A stretch of 64,000 bases of DNA from Argopecten irradians (Eukaryota; Mollusca; Bivalvia; Pectinida; Pectinidae). Under the pieces are notes generated by a model, which had not been told where the DNA came from, searched no databases, and worked only from the letters and a program-made list of their open reading frames with translations. The stretch lies in assembly GCF_041381155.1 (NCBI RefSeq), contig NC_091141.1, positions 23,394,828-23,458,827 of the forward strand, given 5' to 3'. Both the position numbers and the translations under genes were made by a program. Of this stretch, positions 49,800 to 61,554 are shown in pieces. Within the stretch, counting starts at the first letter, position 1; every line of letters begins with the position of its first letter.

Positions 49800-51058
49800 A
49801 TATAGGGATTGGATTTCGTTTTTATGTTAACCATGCTTGTATGGAGCAATTCCTCTAAGAATATATTCTATGGGGCGCGTTAGCGCCTCATATTGAATAT
49901 ATTCTTAGAGGAATTGCTCCATACAAGCATGGTTAACATAAAAACGAAATCCAATCCCTATATTTACACTCACACGACTTTTTATTTATATTTTATGCAA
50001 TAAAATTGTCATTTGAAAGTGACGTAATTATTCAATAAAAGTCGGTCAAAAGTGGGAGGAGCTTACTCAATTGAACAGCGAATGATGCCGCCTCACGTAA
50101 GGTAGAATTATTCATCCGCGACGACAAAAAAGTTCAATATTTTAGTGTAAAATAAACATGACAAACAAAGTAAATTTCAGAGATAATTTTATTTAATCAG
50201 ATCAGAACTTTAAATAGGTATTCAATTTTGCTAAAAGTTCATATATAGCGTAATAACATAAAGTATTTGTTCACGGCCACATGTGTGAACTCGGTGACCG
50301 TTATTGTGCAGCGAGGCGAGGCTGACGCACGCTTACACACTGGAGTTTTCCAAAGTTGTCAAAACACCAGTGTTCAAGTAGCTAAATTTGTTTGAGATTG
50401 CCGTCTGACTTGACGATATTACATCCTTCGGAGCCATGTGATTATATAATCTACGCTTAGATCCATCGCTATCTATGGAACAACTTCACTTGTGTTCGAT
50501 GGATACAATGTATTTGTGGTGACGCGTAACTGTCAACACGTGTATTACTAACGGTGCATGTTTTATAATTCACATGATTAAATTCTCAAAGAACAAAGAC
50601 AAGAGGATATGTTTATAACTGACCTCTATCAGAGGGTCTCACGCCCGTCCACCCCAAAGACTCGATCGTAGGACGAACATAGGCACAGAGGTAATGTTTA
50701 CATTTGACACCCATCATTTTTAACAAAAATGAAAGCACGTCGGCCCGGTCGGGATATTTTTCCGTTTCTTTATACAATTATTAATTTAAAAATTGTTTGA
50801 ATCATACATTAATATAAAACATGTATATGTTGTTTAGATTTTTCCGAAATTCTATGAAAAACAACAATATACACGTAATGTTGCGTCAAAATGTAAACAA
50901 AGCCATATGTGTTGCTTTTTAAAAAAAAAAGTAGTCCTTTTACGTTGCACAGAACATTTTCATACGCAAGTTCAAAGTTCAATGTTACCATGCAGTTATG
51001 GTAAACAAAATCGGCTAGTATTAGAGTATAGTGACCAAGCCTAGCAAGTGTAAATATA
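49800..51058. mobile_element. 1.26-kb insertion starting with a long palindrome
   Basis: Copy 2 of the tandem duplication passes directly from GGTAC (52696) to the sequence matching 51059, so this segment is absent there; the two copies act as filled and empty sites. The insert opens with the palindrome at 49801-49962 and has no recognisable ORF. No clean target-site duplication could be read. Confidence 0.7.
49801..49962. repeat. Nearly perfect 68-bp-arm palindrome
   Basis: Left arm 49801-49868 (TATAGGGATTGGATTTCG...) and right arm 49895-49962 (...CGAAATCCAATCCCTATA) are almost exact reverse complements. The 26-bp centre contains a GC mini-stem, GGCGCGTTAGCGCC. It forms the left edge of the insertion. 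Confidence 0.92.
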
Positions 51059-52193
51059 AACTTATGTTAAACATATGTTTGGGCTGAAAGACAGGCTTTA
51101 ATTGTCCTGCTGTGCACATGCATGTTTATGGTCTTGCAGATCACTGTATTCATAGTCACGTGTACCAAAGGGGTCAATGATCTGTTGTTTATAATTTAAG
51201 CATTAAATGTGCTGTCATTATCTAGGGTATGAATTATGCAAAGCAAGTGTTTTGTTATTGTCAACTTGCCATCGTGAACGCATCCAACGTTACTTTCTTT
51301 TTTAATAATATTTTGTATTTCACTTCATCGTAAGTAATACATATTTTCATATTGGTTTTTAGGCGAACCCTGATCACAAAAAGTATATAAAAATCATTTG
51401 TCACCAGGTTATTTTTTATCTTCCAGGATTGATTAATGTACTAATGACTTAATATTCCGGATTTTAAGGATTTTTAAATACACATCATTTTCTTCCTGTA
51501 ACATGTGTAATGAATATGTGTACAACATAAAAAAACAACCAGTGCTATTCCAGGAGCGAAAAATTTAATCTTGGTCACCTCAGCCCAATCACAGGACTCA
51601 CACATTGTTCATCAATTGCAATAGTCGCTATGTACGATGCACATCTTGTCCACTTTATCACTAGATTTTGCGGGTATTAAACAAAGAACACACACATCCA
51701 TCCCTCTGAATTAATTATTACGTTGAACGAATGTAACAATTATTAAAACATGTACAGTGTATCTTATATGCCACAAGCTTCATGACGAATATTACTATAT
51801 AATAAGGTCAGTTCAAATGTATTATATATTATAGAAATATCGGTTAACTTGTAATAATAATAATAAACTTTATTTACTGAGGCAACGGGTGATGTACCGC
51901 ATGGTCCTCTAGTTAGTAAAACGTATAATAATGGCTTAATTAAAAGTACATACATATACATGGAATATCAGAAATATAAAGAATGACACTTATGTCAGTC
52001 AAAGTAGCTTATTAAAACTTATCACAGGATGCATAAATTTCACTCATTAATGTTGATCAATTAAATGACATTTGCCTAATACACATGCATGCTAAAGTAA
52101 AAAAAAAAAAAAGAAAAAAAAGATGAAGAAATTAAATTAAAATTAAATTTGACATCTTTATATGCTAACATGGCGGCATGATCTCAAGAACAT
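51059..52193 (+). repeat. Tandem duplication copy 1, part Y
   Basis: Matches 52700-53840 at a 1640-1641 bp offset with few substitutions, including a TAATAATAATAAACTTTATTT stretch and an A-rich run near 52100. The identical 65-codon minus-strand frames in both copies follow from the duplication and are not taken as genes. Confidence 0.9.
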
Positions 52194-53840
52194 GTGTCAT
52201 TTTAAAGGGACAACTAGTTGTACTTACAATATGCAAAGTTTCAAGAAAATTGGACTGTGGGCAGTTTCTATGGGATGTTTAACATAAGCTTGAACACCAC
52301 CTTTGAAAAAAAATCGCCGCGTGGGCGGATTTTGAGACCCCACCTTTATTATATGGTTTTGCAGGTCCATATGTGATAATAAATTATTACTCTAACTCAT
52401 TTTAATCTACAGATAGTAAAAAGAAAAAAAATTGAGGTTGATACTGCTGTCAATACAATAAAACTTATGTTACACATGTAAATGTTTTTGACCTAATACA
52501 ACGGTTAAGTTGTATTTTAAGATTTATTACTGTAAGGATTAGTTATGTTTTTATTCATTCTGACAAAGTGTACATTACTACCCTGCTGTAATAGGTTTTG
52601 TTCTGGCTCATGGCTGTCGCCCTTCTGCAGACTATAATATTCAGGAAATCTACTCTTCATTTCCTGGTATTTTGCAACAAATTCGAAACTAGGTACTTCA
52701 ACTTATGTGAAGCATATGTTTGGGCCGAAAGAAGTTTTTAATTGTCCTGCTGTGGACATGCATGTTTATGGTCTTGCAGATCACTGTATTCATAGTCACG
52801 TGTACCAAAGGGGTCAATGATCTGTTGTTTATAATTTAAGCATTAAATGTGCTGTCATTATCTAGGGTATGAATTATGCAAAGCAAGTGTTTTGTTATTG
52901 TCAACTTGCCATCATGAACGCATCCAACGTTACTTTCTTTTTTAATAATATTTTGTATTTCACTTCATCGTAAGTAATACATATTTTCATATTGGTTTTT
53001 AGGCGAACCCTGATCACAAAAAGTACATAAAAATCATTTGTCACCAGGTTATTTTTTATCTTCCAGGATTGCTTAATGTACTAATGACTTAATATTCCGG
53101 ATTTTAAGGATTTTTAAATACACATCATTTTCTTCCTGTAACATGTGTAATGAATATTTGTACAACATAAAAAAATAACCAGTGCTATTCCAGGAGCGAA
53201 AAATTTAATCTTGGTCACCTCAGCCCAATCACAGGACTCACACATTGTTCATCAATTGCAATAGTCGCTATGTACAATGCACATCTTGTCCACTTTATCG
53301 CTAGATTTTGCGGGTATTAAACAAAGAACACACACATCGATCCCTCTGAATTACTTATTACGTTGAACGAATGTAACAATTATTAAAACATGTACAGAGT
53401 ATCTTATATGCCACAAGCTTCATGACGAATATTACTATATAATAAGGTCAGTTCAAATGTATTATATATTATAGAAATATCGGTTAACTTGTAATAATAA
53501 TAATAAACTTTATTTACTGAGGCAACGGGTGATGTACCGCATGGTCCTCTAGTTAGTAAAACGTATAATAATGGCTTAATTAAAAGTACATACATATACA
53601 TGGAATATCAGAAATATAAAGAATGACACTTATGTCAGTCACAGTAGCTTATTAAAACTTATCACAGGATGCATAAATTTCACTCATTAATGTTGATCAA
53701 TTAAATGACATTTGCCTAATACACATGCATGCTAAAGTAAAAAAAAAAAAAAAAAAGAAAAAAAAAAGATGAAGAAATTAAATTAAAATTAAATTTGACA
53801 TCTTTATATGCTAACATGGCGGCATGATCTCAAGAACATG
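52194..53840 (+). repeat. Tandem duplication copy 2 (X'Y', uninterrupted)
   Basis: 1.64-kb unit made of X' (52194-52696) and Y' (52697-53840). High identity to copy 1 suggests a recent event. The A-rich run near 53740 is longer than in copy 1. Confidence 0.9.
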
Positions 53841-55331
53841 TAATAAGCATTTGGAGAATATTTGATAACATAATTATCATTTTCAACAAAATGTGCATTA
53901 AAAGTTTCTCTCTTTGCCCAATACAGTCAGTTTTAAGTCTCAAACATAAACCTTTTCCTATTAGGATATTTCTAAAAAGACCATATATAGTAAAGACAGT
54001 TATTTGAAACTTTTCAGAGAATTACTCGCATACATGTACATTGTACTGCATAATGTATGACGTAATTATATATTATTAGCGAACAAGATCATTCGATAAG
54101 GACATAACCAATGAAAACAGAACCACTGGACCTATTTAAAGGGACTTTGCGCGAAGATTGATCAAAAAGGAAACTATGATAGAACTGCAGGTAAGATAAC
54201 ATTTTATTATAAAATATCTTAGGTTGCAATGTTTGAATTTCACTTCTTTTTTCTTTCTTTCTTTCATTTTCATTTTGCTTTTTACATTGCTATTTTTGCA
54301 TGTTTTTCCTGATTCACGTTTAATCTTATTTTCATTAATTATTTATCGATAAAGTAATTTACATATTCTGTATAATTTGGTTGTACAATACTTATTTTCA
54401 TATTATAGCTTTATGCATTAAATACAGATGAATCGGATACTGCAAACTGTAATTACTTTTGACATGCGTGGGGCAACAAAGAAGAGTTTTGGTATTTTAA
54501 GGCATACAACAAAATATTTTATTTTATGAATAATATAAATAAATAATTTGATTCTAAAGGCTTGATCATAATTGCGCTAATAGCGTACCATAACGTATTG
54601 GGAGACTTAAGTACCTCAGCGTAGCTTAGACTACAAAAACATACAAATCCTTATCTGTTTAATTAAAAATAAGAAATTGATGATTGCAGACTTTTTGCAA
54701 ATGAAATCCTGGTGCTTTACGTTCTGTATTTAATAAAATATTGAACTTTTAAAGTGTAACAGTCTAACACTGTAGTCGCCAAAGGAAGTTTTTGCCTGTG
54801 ATTGGTCAGTTTGCTTTCTGAACTTCCTTCAATTTTACTGTTAGATAGTCCTGAATTTCGAAACATAACTCAGATTAGTTGAAAACGGTTAAATTTTGAA
54901 TACTGCAATTATACATGTGCCGATGACATTGACCTTTTTTCTAATAAAAGAGTGTAATTATCAGCATGTTATAAATCCGTGCACCTGACGTCTTATAAAA
55001 GGTCTTACGCACATTATTTCCACAACAAGAAATAAGTATTGCTAACTGGATTATTATGGGACAAATCAATGAAATACGCCTAAATCAATAAACAAAACTT
55101 GAACTTCCTTATAAAATGACTTCAGATGTGTTTGTTTTTCTGGATTATATTTAGGAGGTGTCTCATATTAGGTATTCAGACATACTGAAATAAAGAGTTA
55201 GATCGGGCATGGTTCAAAGCTCCCTAACTAATACACGCACTGCTTACTTAAACATGAATTGAAAACTGTAGGCATTTGTTTGTGAAATATGAAGGGAAAT
55301 TCCTAATCAAACATTACGTAGATATTTTATA
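53841..55331. other. Intergenic, nothing recognised
   Basis: AT-rich sequence with a TTCTTTCTTTCTTTC tract near 54250. No coding, RNA or repeat feature that I can support. Confidence 0.45.
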
Positions 55332-55385
55332 GTAAAGTTGGAAAGTTATTCGTTATTCGAATAACGAATAACTGTCTAACTTTAC
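55332..55385. repeat. 54-bp mini-palindrome made of two foldback-element tips
   Basis: GTAAAGTTGGAAAGTTATTCG joins head to head with its near reverse complement, which ends CTGTCTAACTTTAC. These are the terminal bases of the large element starting 16 bp later (55401), with nothing between them. It looks like a minimal or fully deleted copy beside the full one. Confidence 0.8.
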
Positions 55386-55729
55386 CTCTGGCCAAGTAAA
55401 GTAAAGTTAGACAGTTATTCGTTTATTTCAAGCGTCACCTGTTTTGACGGATGCAGCCCAATTAAATAAAGTCATTCTTTGTGTTTAATTCCTTGGAATA
55501 ACTATATTTTTCGGAGATTTCCATTTAAATTTTTCATTTAAATATTTAAAGCACAGACCTTTCTAAATCATTTGAGAGTTTTGTTGTCGATAATAATTTT
55601 TTTACTGAAACCAAATCTTCAGTTGCGTTCACATTTATTTACTCTTAAACTCAAATGTATAAGAAGAAAAATATAAGAGTTAGACAGTTATATAATTGAT
55701 TTGGATAATAATACTAACTAGCGGAACGC

Positions 55730-56540
55730 GCCCTGAGCTTCGGGTTGGAAACTGGATCTCTGGGTCAAATAACACATCCTATATCCATTATCAGCCGTAT
55801 AAGGTCCCAGGCAGTGGTAAGACATGATCGTGCACGACTTTTGGAGGTGGCTGCCAACTAAGTGGTGCCCATAGAACATTTCATAGAAATCTTATTCAAA
55901 TTGAAAGCGGAACGGGCCCTGAGCTCAAGGTCGGAAACTGGATCACCGGGTAAAATGACACATATTACATACATTATCAGCCGTATACGGACCCAGGCAG
56001 TTGGAAGACGTGCTCGTGCACGGCTTTTGAAATTGGATGCAAATTCAGTGCTGCCCATAGAACATTTCATAGCAATCTTATTCAGATTGAAAGTGGAACG
56101 AGCCCTGACCTCTAGGTAGTTAACTGGATCGCCGGGTCAAATAACACATCTTATATACATTATCAGAAGTATACGGTCCCAGGCAGTTGGAAGACGTGCT
56201 CGTGCACGACTTTTGAAGGTAGCTGCCATTTCAGTGGTTCCCATGGAACATTCCATAGCAATCTAGTAAGGATTGAAAGATGAACGAACCTTCAGCACTG
56301 GGTGGGAGAGTGGATCCCCCAACCCAAAACCCCATCTTATATACTTTATCAGCCGTATACGGTCCCAGGCAGTGGTGCTCGTGCACGACTTTCGAAGGTA
56401 GCTGCCATCTCAGTGGTTCCCATGAAACATTCCATAATCTAATTAGAATTAAAAGAGTGGATCCCCCAACCCGAAACCCCATCTTGTATACATTATCAGC
56501 CGTATACGGTCCCAGGCAATGGGAAGACGTAATCAACAGC
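55730..56540. repeat. Left-arm array of ~186-bp tandem repeats (about 4.5 units)
   Basis: The GGATC landmark recurs at 55754, 55940, 56126, 56312 and 56459. Units share CAGCCGTATACGG, CCCAGGCAGTTGGAAGACGTG and GCTCGTGCACGACTTTTG. The last unit is shortened. Open frames across the array are repeat artefacts. Confidence 0.88.
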
Positions 56541-56589
56541 TTTTATAAGTGTTTATTCAATGTCCTGAGAGTTGAAAAACACCGCCTAT

Positions 56590-57690
56590 TGTGATAGTCA
56601 CACATTCTATGCACACTGGTGACTACTCGGTCTATTTTACATAATCTCTGCTAATGATAATTCAAATTGGACTTACTATCTGAAGCTTATATATCTGACA
56701 GTTATAAAGTAAAGTAATCAGAAGTGTTTTCTGTGTACATTAAAATAATGCTTTAAATGATTGTTGGAAACAGATATGAGGCAATATAACTTATAAGGCT
56801 TCCTTTATATGTGCATAATTTTACATATATAAGTGTATGTGCAACAAAAGATTCAATAGTATAGGAAAAATCTCCTTTTAATGAATATAAGACTTGTGTT
56901 TCCTTTATTTTCACATCTTTTATTTTATGTCGTATTTTTAATGAAGAAGAATGTCAAACAAAACATATATGTGTATTTTCTATGATCAGTTGAATATTCT
57001 TGAAATAATTGATATAAATGTCTTTATAATAGTTTATATGTTTTGAATTTGGAAATTTCTATTTTTAACACAACGCGACTAGTGTTTGTATTATTGCTAA
57101 CCGGCTCACTATTGATGTGTAGGACTTGCCCTTCAATGATATCTAGTGGTGACCTCTTGAACAATTTCATCCAAAAACTCCCTGTTTATTGAATAATATT
57201 TCTTTGGACCAATCAAAATATTGCATTCCCTTTACAGCAGTATGCAGTCATGGGAAGCTTGCCTTATGATTGGTGGAATGCACACAGCCTCTGTGTGGAA
57301 TATACACACACCTACACTATCACTGACTGTCTCTATATATGTATACACTCCTCTGTCTAACTTACATAAAAATATACAAATTGGAATTACTATCTAAGGC
57401 TTATACAGATTTTAAAGTAAGAGTTTCTTTTTGTGTATATTAAATAATGTTTTAAAATGATTATTGATACGGCTGCCCTCATCTGGGCATAGTTTTACCT
57501 ACACAAGTGTGACACACAAGAGACAAGAGCGTGGGACAAAAACTCAATTTTAATGGATATAAGACTTAAATGCTTTCTTTATTTGGATATTGGTTATTTT
57601 ATGTAGGAATTTGGATTAAGAAGAATGTCAATAAAAACATATACATATACTGTATATGTATTTTCTGTGATTAGCTGAATATCCTAGATA
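56590..57690 (+). repeat. Diverged direct duplication in the foldback centre
   Basis: About 56610-57010 and 57310-57690 share ACTATCTnAnGCTTATA, TGTGTACATTAAAATAATG-like, ATAAGACTT, AAGAAGAATGTCAA and GTATTTTCTnTGATnAGnTGAATAT in order, about 690 bp apart. Non-coding. Confidence 0.6.
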
Positions 57691-57845
57691 TAACAGGTTC
57701 TCGTTATCAAACTATGCCACCCGGCCACCAGACCAGGCCATTAGACTGCTGATAGATACAGAAAGCCGTCAATTAAGCCTAAATGTCCAGGACATACATT
57801 ATCTGTTTTCTGGGAAATGGGTCATCTGTCTAATAGCTTGATGTT

Positions 57846-58422
57846 TTAAAGGGACAATTCACTCAGGATAATTCTTTTACATAACCAAGAAGCAAAATAT
57901 GGCATAAGTTTTGTTCTATATTTCTTATGAAGCATATAACATAAAAAAATGAAAAAATTCCACGTTATTGTTTAGTATTTCAATTGATACTGTTGTAATT
58001 ACAAATCGTTGATCAATACGATTAAGCAGGTATGATATGTACGCTGTACCCATATCCGAGCCAAAATCACGCACGTTAAACAAATGAACTACATAACCAC
58101 TGTGGAGGTGATAAAATGATTTTTTTAGTCAAGACATTTCACCTAATAAAGTAAACACACTACTGTCAGGGCGATTTGAGCAGTTTTAAACAAAAGTAGC
58201 ATTACTCTAACAGCAAGGGACAGGGTTCGGCATACAAGATGTTCGACCACAAGGTGTAATGGCGGCCAGCGAGCGAGTTTGAACATTTCATACGCATTTC
58301 ACCACCATGGGCTTTTCTGGTATATCACAGTAAAACCGACTGATCTTATTTCCATAAGAACTGGGTATTTTCCGATATATGTACAGATTTTAATATTCGC
58401 TTAGACTGAATTGTCCCTTTAA
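57846..58422 (+). mobile_element. MITE-like element, family 1, copy 2, nested in the foldback
   Basis: 577 bp with inverted termini TTAAAGGGACAATTCA and TGAATTGTCCCTTTAA, both intact. Internal sequence matches the inverse of 34243-34793. The TTAA at each edge could be the target duplication. No ORF. Confidence 0.85.
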
Positions 58423-58799
58423 TAATGGATTGGTCAGATATTCATCATTAGAAAATAATTCATTTTTTCACAAAACCAGAATGGTGTATCAAATGTCATA
58501 TCATCAACAGGACTTGAAATTAAAATATGGCAGTGCTAAATTCATCTAATTCATTTGATGTTATTAAAAAATTTCTGTATCTGCTTCGTTGTATTTGCAT
58601 TGATTCTATTTCTCCTGCATTGAATGTGCAGTACTTTCAGTACTTTGATTACTAACTCAATCTGGTGATCAATGTAGCAAGACTTCTGCGCATCTTTTAG
58701 TATGTTCAATTATAATAAAACTATGAAATTGAATATTAAATATGTCTGTTTGGTTTAATGATACAAAGACATATTCATTTGCTTATTTTATAGGCGTCT

Positions 58800-60170
58800 T
58801 CCCACTGCCTGGGACCGTGAACGGCTGATAATGTATGTAAGATTGGTTTTTTTGGTTGGGGGATCCACTCTCCCACCCAGTGCTGAAGGTTCGTTCCGCT
58901 TTCAATCCTAATTAGATTGCAGTGGAATGTTCAATGGGAACAACTGAGATGGCAGCCACCTTCAAAAGTCGTGCACGAGCACGTCTTCCAACTTCCTGGG
59001 ACCGTATACGACTGATAATGTATATAAGATGTTTTTTATTTGGTTGGGGGATCCACTCTCCCATCCCGGGCTGAAAGTTCGTTCCTCATTCAATCCTTAT
59101 AAGATCGCTATGGAATGTTCCATGTGAACCACCAAGATGGCAGTTACCTTCAAAAGTCGTGCACGAGCACGTCTTCCCACTGCCTGGGTCCGTATACGAC
59201 TGATTATGTAAACAAGATGAGGTTTTGGGTTGGGGGATCCACTCTCCCACCCAGTGCTGAAGGTTCGTTCCTCTTTCAATCCTAATTAGATTGCTATGGA
59301 ATGTTCCATGGGAACTATCAAGATGGCAGCCACCTTTTGAAGTCGTGCACGAGCACGTCTTTCCACTGGTATATAAGATGGGTTTTTTGGCTGGGGGATC
59401 CACTCTCCCATCCAGTGCTGAAGGTTCGTTCCTCTTTCAATCCTAACTAGATTGCTATGGAATGTTTCATGGGAACCACTGAGATGGCAGCTACCTTCAA
59501 ACGTCGTGCACGAGCACGTCTTCTCACTGCCAGGGACTGTATACGGCTGATAATGTATACATGATGGGGTTTTGGGTTGGGGACCCACTCTCCCACCCAG
59601 TGCTGAAGGTTCGTTCCTCTTTTAATCCAAATTAGATTGCTATGGAGTGTTCCATGGGAACCATCAAGATGGCAGCCACCTTCAAAAGTCGTGCACGAGC
59701 ACGTCTTCCCACTGCCTGGGACCGTATACGGCTGATAATGTATACAAGATGGGTTTTTGGGTTGGGGGATCCACTCTCTCACCCAGTGCTGAAGGTTCGT
59801 TCCTCTTTCAATCCTAATTAGTTTGTTATGGAATGTTCCATGGGAACCACCCAGATGGCAGTTACCTTTTGAAGTCGTGCACGAGCACGTCTTCCCACTG
59901 CCTTGGACCGTATACGGCTGATAATGTATACAAGATGGGGTTTCGGGTTGGGGGACCCACTCTCCCACCCAGTGCTGAAGGTTCGTTCCTCTTTCAATCC
60001 TTACTAGATTGCTATGGAATGTTCCATGGGAACCATCAAGATGGCAGTCACCTTCAAAAGGCGTGCACGAGCACGTCTTCCCACTGTCTGGGACCGTATA
60101 CGGCTGATCATGTATGTAATAAGTGTTTTTGACCCGGAGGTCCGGTTTCCGACCTGGAGTTCAGGGCTCG
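58800..60170. repeat. Right-arm array of ~186-bp tandem repeats (7 units)
   Basis: GGATCC or GGACCC landmarks at 58861, 59049, 59235, 59397, 59581, 59767 and 59952 give steps of 162-188 bp. Units share CACTCTCCCACCCAGTGCTG, GGAATGTTCCATGGGAAC and GTCGTGCACGAGCACGTCTT. They are the reverse complement of the left-arm units. Confidence 0.9.
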
Positions 60171-60710
60171 TTCCCCTAGTTAGCATTATGATTCAAATGA
60201 ATTATATAAGTGTTAGATTCTTATATTTACCTCTGATGCATCGGAGTGAAAAAGTAAATAAATGTGAGCGCAACTGAAGATATGGTATCAGTAAAATAAA
60301 TTATTATCGACAGTAAAACTCCCAGATGGCTTATAAAGATCTGTGCTTTAGATATTTACGTGAAAACTCCGAAAAATTATAGTTATTCCAAAGAATTAAA
60401 CAAAAAAATTGACTTTATTTATTTTCACTCCATCCGTCAAAACAGGTGACGCTTGAATAACGAATAACTGTCTAACTTTACCTTTACCCAGCCATGTCTA
60501 AAATTGCTATCAGAACTTGTTCCAATTTTGGAAGCGTCACGTTTTATTGATTCATGACAAAACGATTGATATATGAGTCGATCCTTGGATAAGTCCAATG
60601 TTTTGCCTGGTTCATTGAGAATTGTTTTTGGTTGGTTTGCAGTACATGAAGGTTGAAAATGATAATAAATTTTATCACATAAATGGCCTGTCCAGCCATG
60701 ATATACGGCC

Positions 60711-60826
60711 ACGTCATAAATATCGAAAGACACATGTGTAATAAAACTATTATGACGTCACATGTAATTTTGACGTCATAATCTATATGTGACGTCGCAT
60801 GATTGTCTCAGTAGACAGAAACGTCA
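60711..60826 (+). promoter_or_regulatory. Cluster of CRE-like motifs upstream of PKS-B
   Basis: Two perfect TGACGTCA palindromes (60753-60760 and 60771-60778), a TGACGTCG (60790-60797) and two ACGTCA half-sites (near 60711 and 60821) occur within 116 bp, ending about 520 bp before the PKS-B start codon. CREB/ATF-type factors bind such sites in animals. Similar motifs near 79-106 and 31906-31934 lie in repeats, so a repeat origin is possible. Confidence 0.4.
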
Positions 60827-61345
60827 CATCAGAGCTGGATTTCTACTGTTTCATATAGAGACAAAATTTTAAGTTTTACTTATATTTCTATCAATAATAG
60901 TTATGTGATAAATAGAATCTTACACTCATGACTATGTAGCTCGTGGAATATTAAATTACTGAACTCGTTTCATGAATTTCATATCACATAGCCACTCATG
61001 TAAGATCCTCTAGGTATTAAAACCGAATGATAACTAATTATAATAATATACACATGTAAATGTGATATGCTATTTTAAAGTGTTAAAAGATTAATTATTA
61101 TTACATAAATAATATTATTCCCCCAACAATACATTTACGCTAAATAGATATAAGTGTTGTATTTCAAGAATTTTCAATATTGATATCAGGTATTCCATTA
61201 CTGTTTGTCGATAATTGGATTAGATAAATTCTTCATTAAGAGAATATAGTGCAATTTACATACAATTAATCATAAATGAAACAAATGAAATAATTAACAA
61301 TCAGAAATTTGATATTTAAGCTGTGATGTGCGTGACCGGTTCGGA

Positions 61346-61554
61346 ATGGACGATGGTAACGACATCGTCATTGTGGGAGTGGGCTGTAAGTTTCCCGGAG
61401 CAGACGACCTAGATGAATTTTGGCGGGTACTGAGTGAGGGAGAAAATCACGTGATAGAAATACCACGAGAGAGGTGGAACAATAATGCATTCTATCATGA
61501 AGACCCGAACGAACCTGGGAAATCTTACGTCACACGCGCGGGGTTCATCAAAAA
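61346..61554 (+). CDS. PKS-B: first exon of a second polyketide synthase (partial)
   Basis: The ATG at 61346 opens a 209-nt exon encoding the KS start with VIVGVGCKFPGADDLDEFW and IPRERWNNNAFYH, ending at an A/GTAAGT donor. Length, phase and splice position equal exon 1 of PKS-A; about 10 of 209 bases differ (about 95%), mostly at the first codons and at wobble sites. No match to PKS-A exon 2 (WVDPQQRYVLD) is visible in the remaining 2.4 kb, so the gene has a long first intron and continues outside, or this is an isolated exon. An upstream GTG in frame is not favoured over this ATG because the PKS-A ATG aligns here. Confidence 0.8.

Larger units (their letters stand above)
55401..60481. mobile_element. 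5.1-kb foldback element with long inverted arms
   Basis: The left end GTAAAGTTAGACAGTTATTCG and the right end CGAATAACTGTCTAACTTTAC are inverted. Similarity continues inward through TCAAGCGTCACCTGTTTTGACGGATG, TTTAATTCnTTGGAATAACTAT, AAAGCACAGA and TGTCGATAATAATTT, and then into arrays of 186-bp tandem repeats in opposite orientation in each arm. The centre (56590-58790) holds a duplicated AT-rich block and a MITE. No transposase was found, so it is non-autonomous. The structure resembles FB/Galileo-type elements; superfamily unassigned. Confidence 0.8.

Noticed and set aside
51764..53601. Two identical 65-codon minus-strand ORFs
   Set aside because: Identity is explained by the 1.64-kb tandem duplication; no coding features.
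55858..60277. Many overlapping ORFs of 60-173 codons with repeating peptides
   Set aside because: All lie in the 186-bp arrays of the foldback arms; frames on both strands are open for the same reason.
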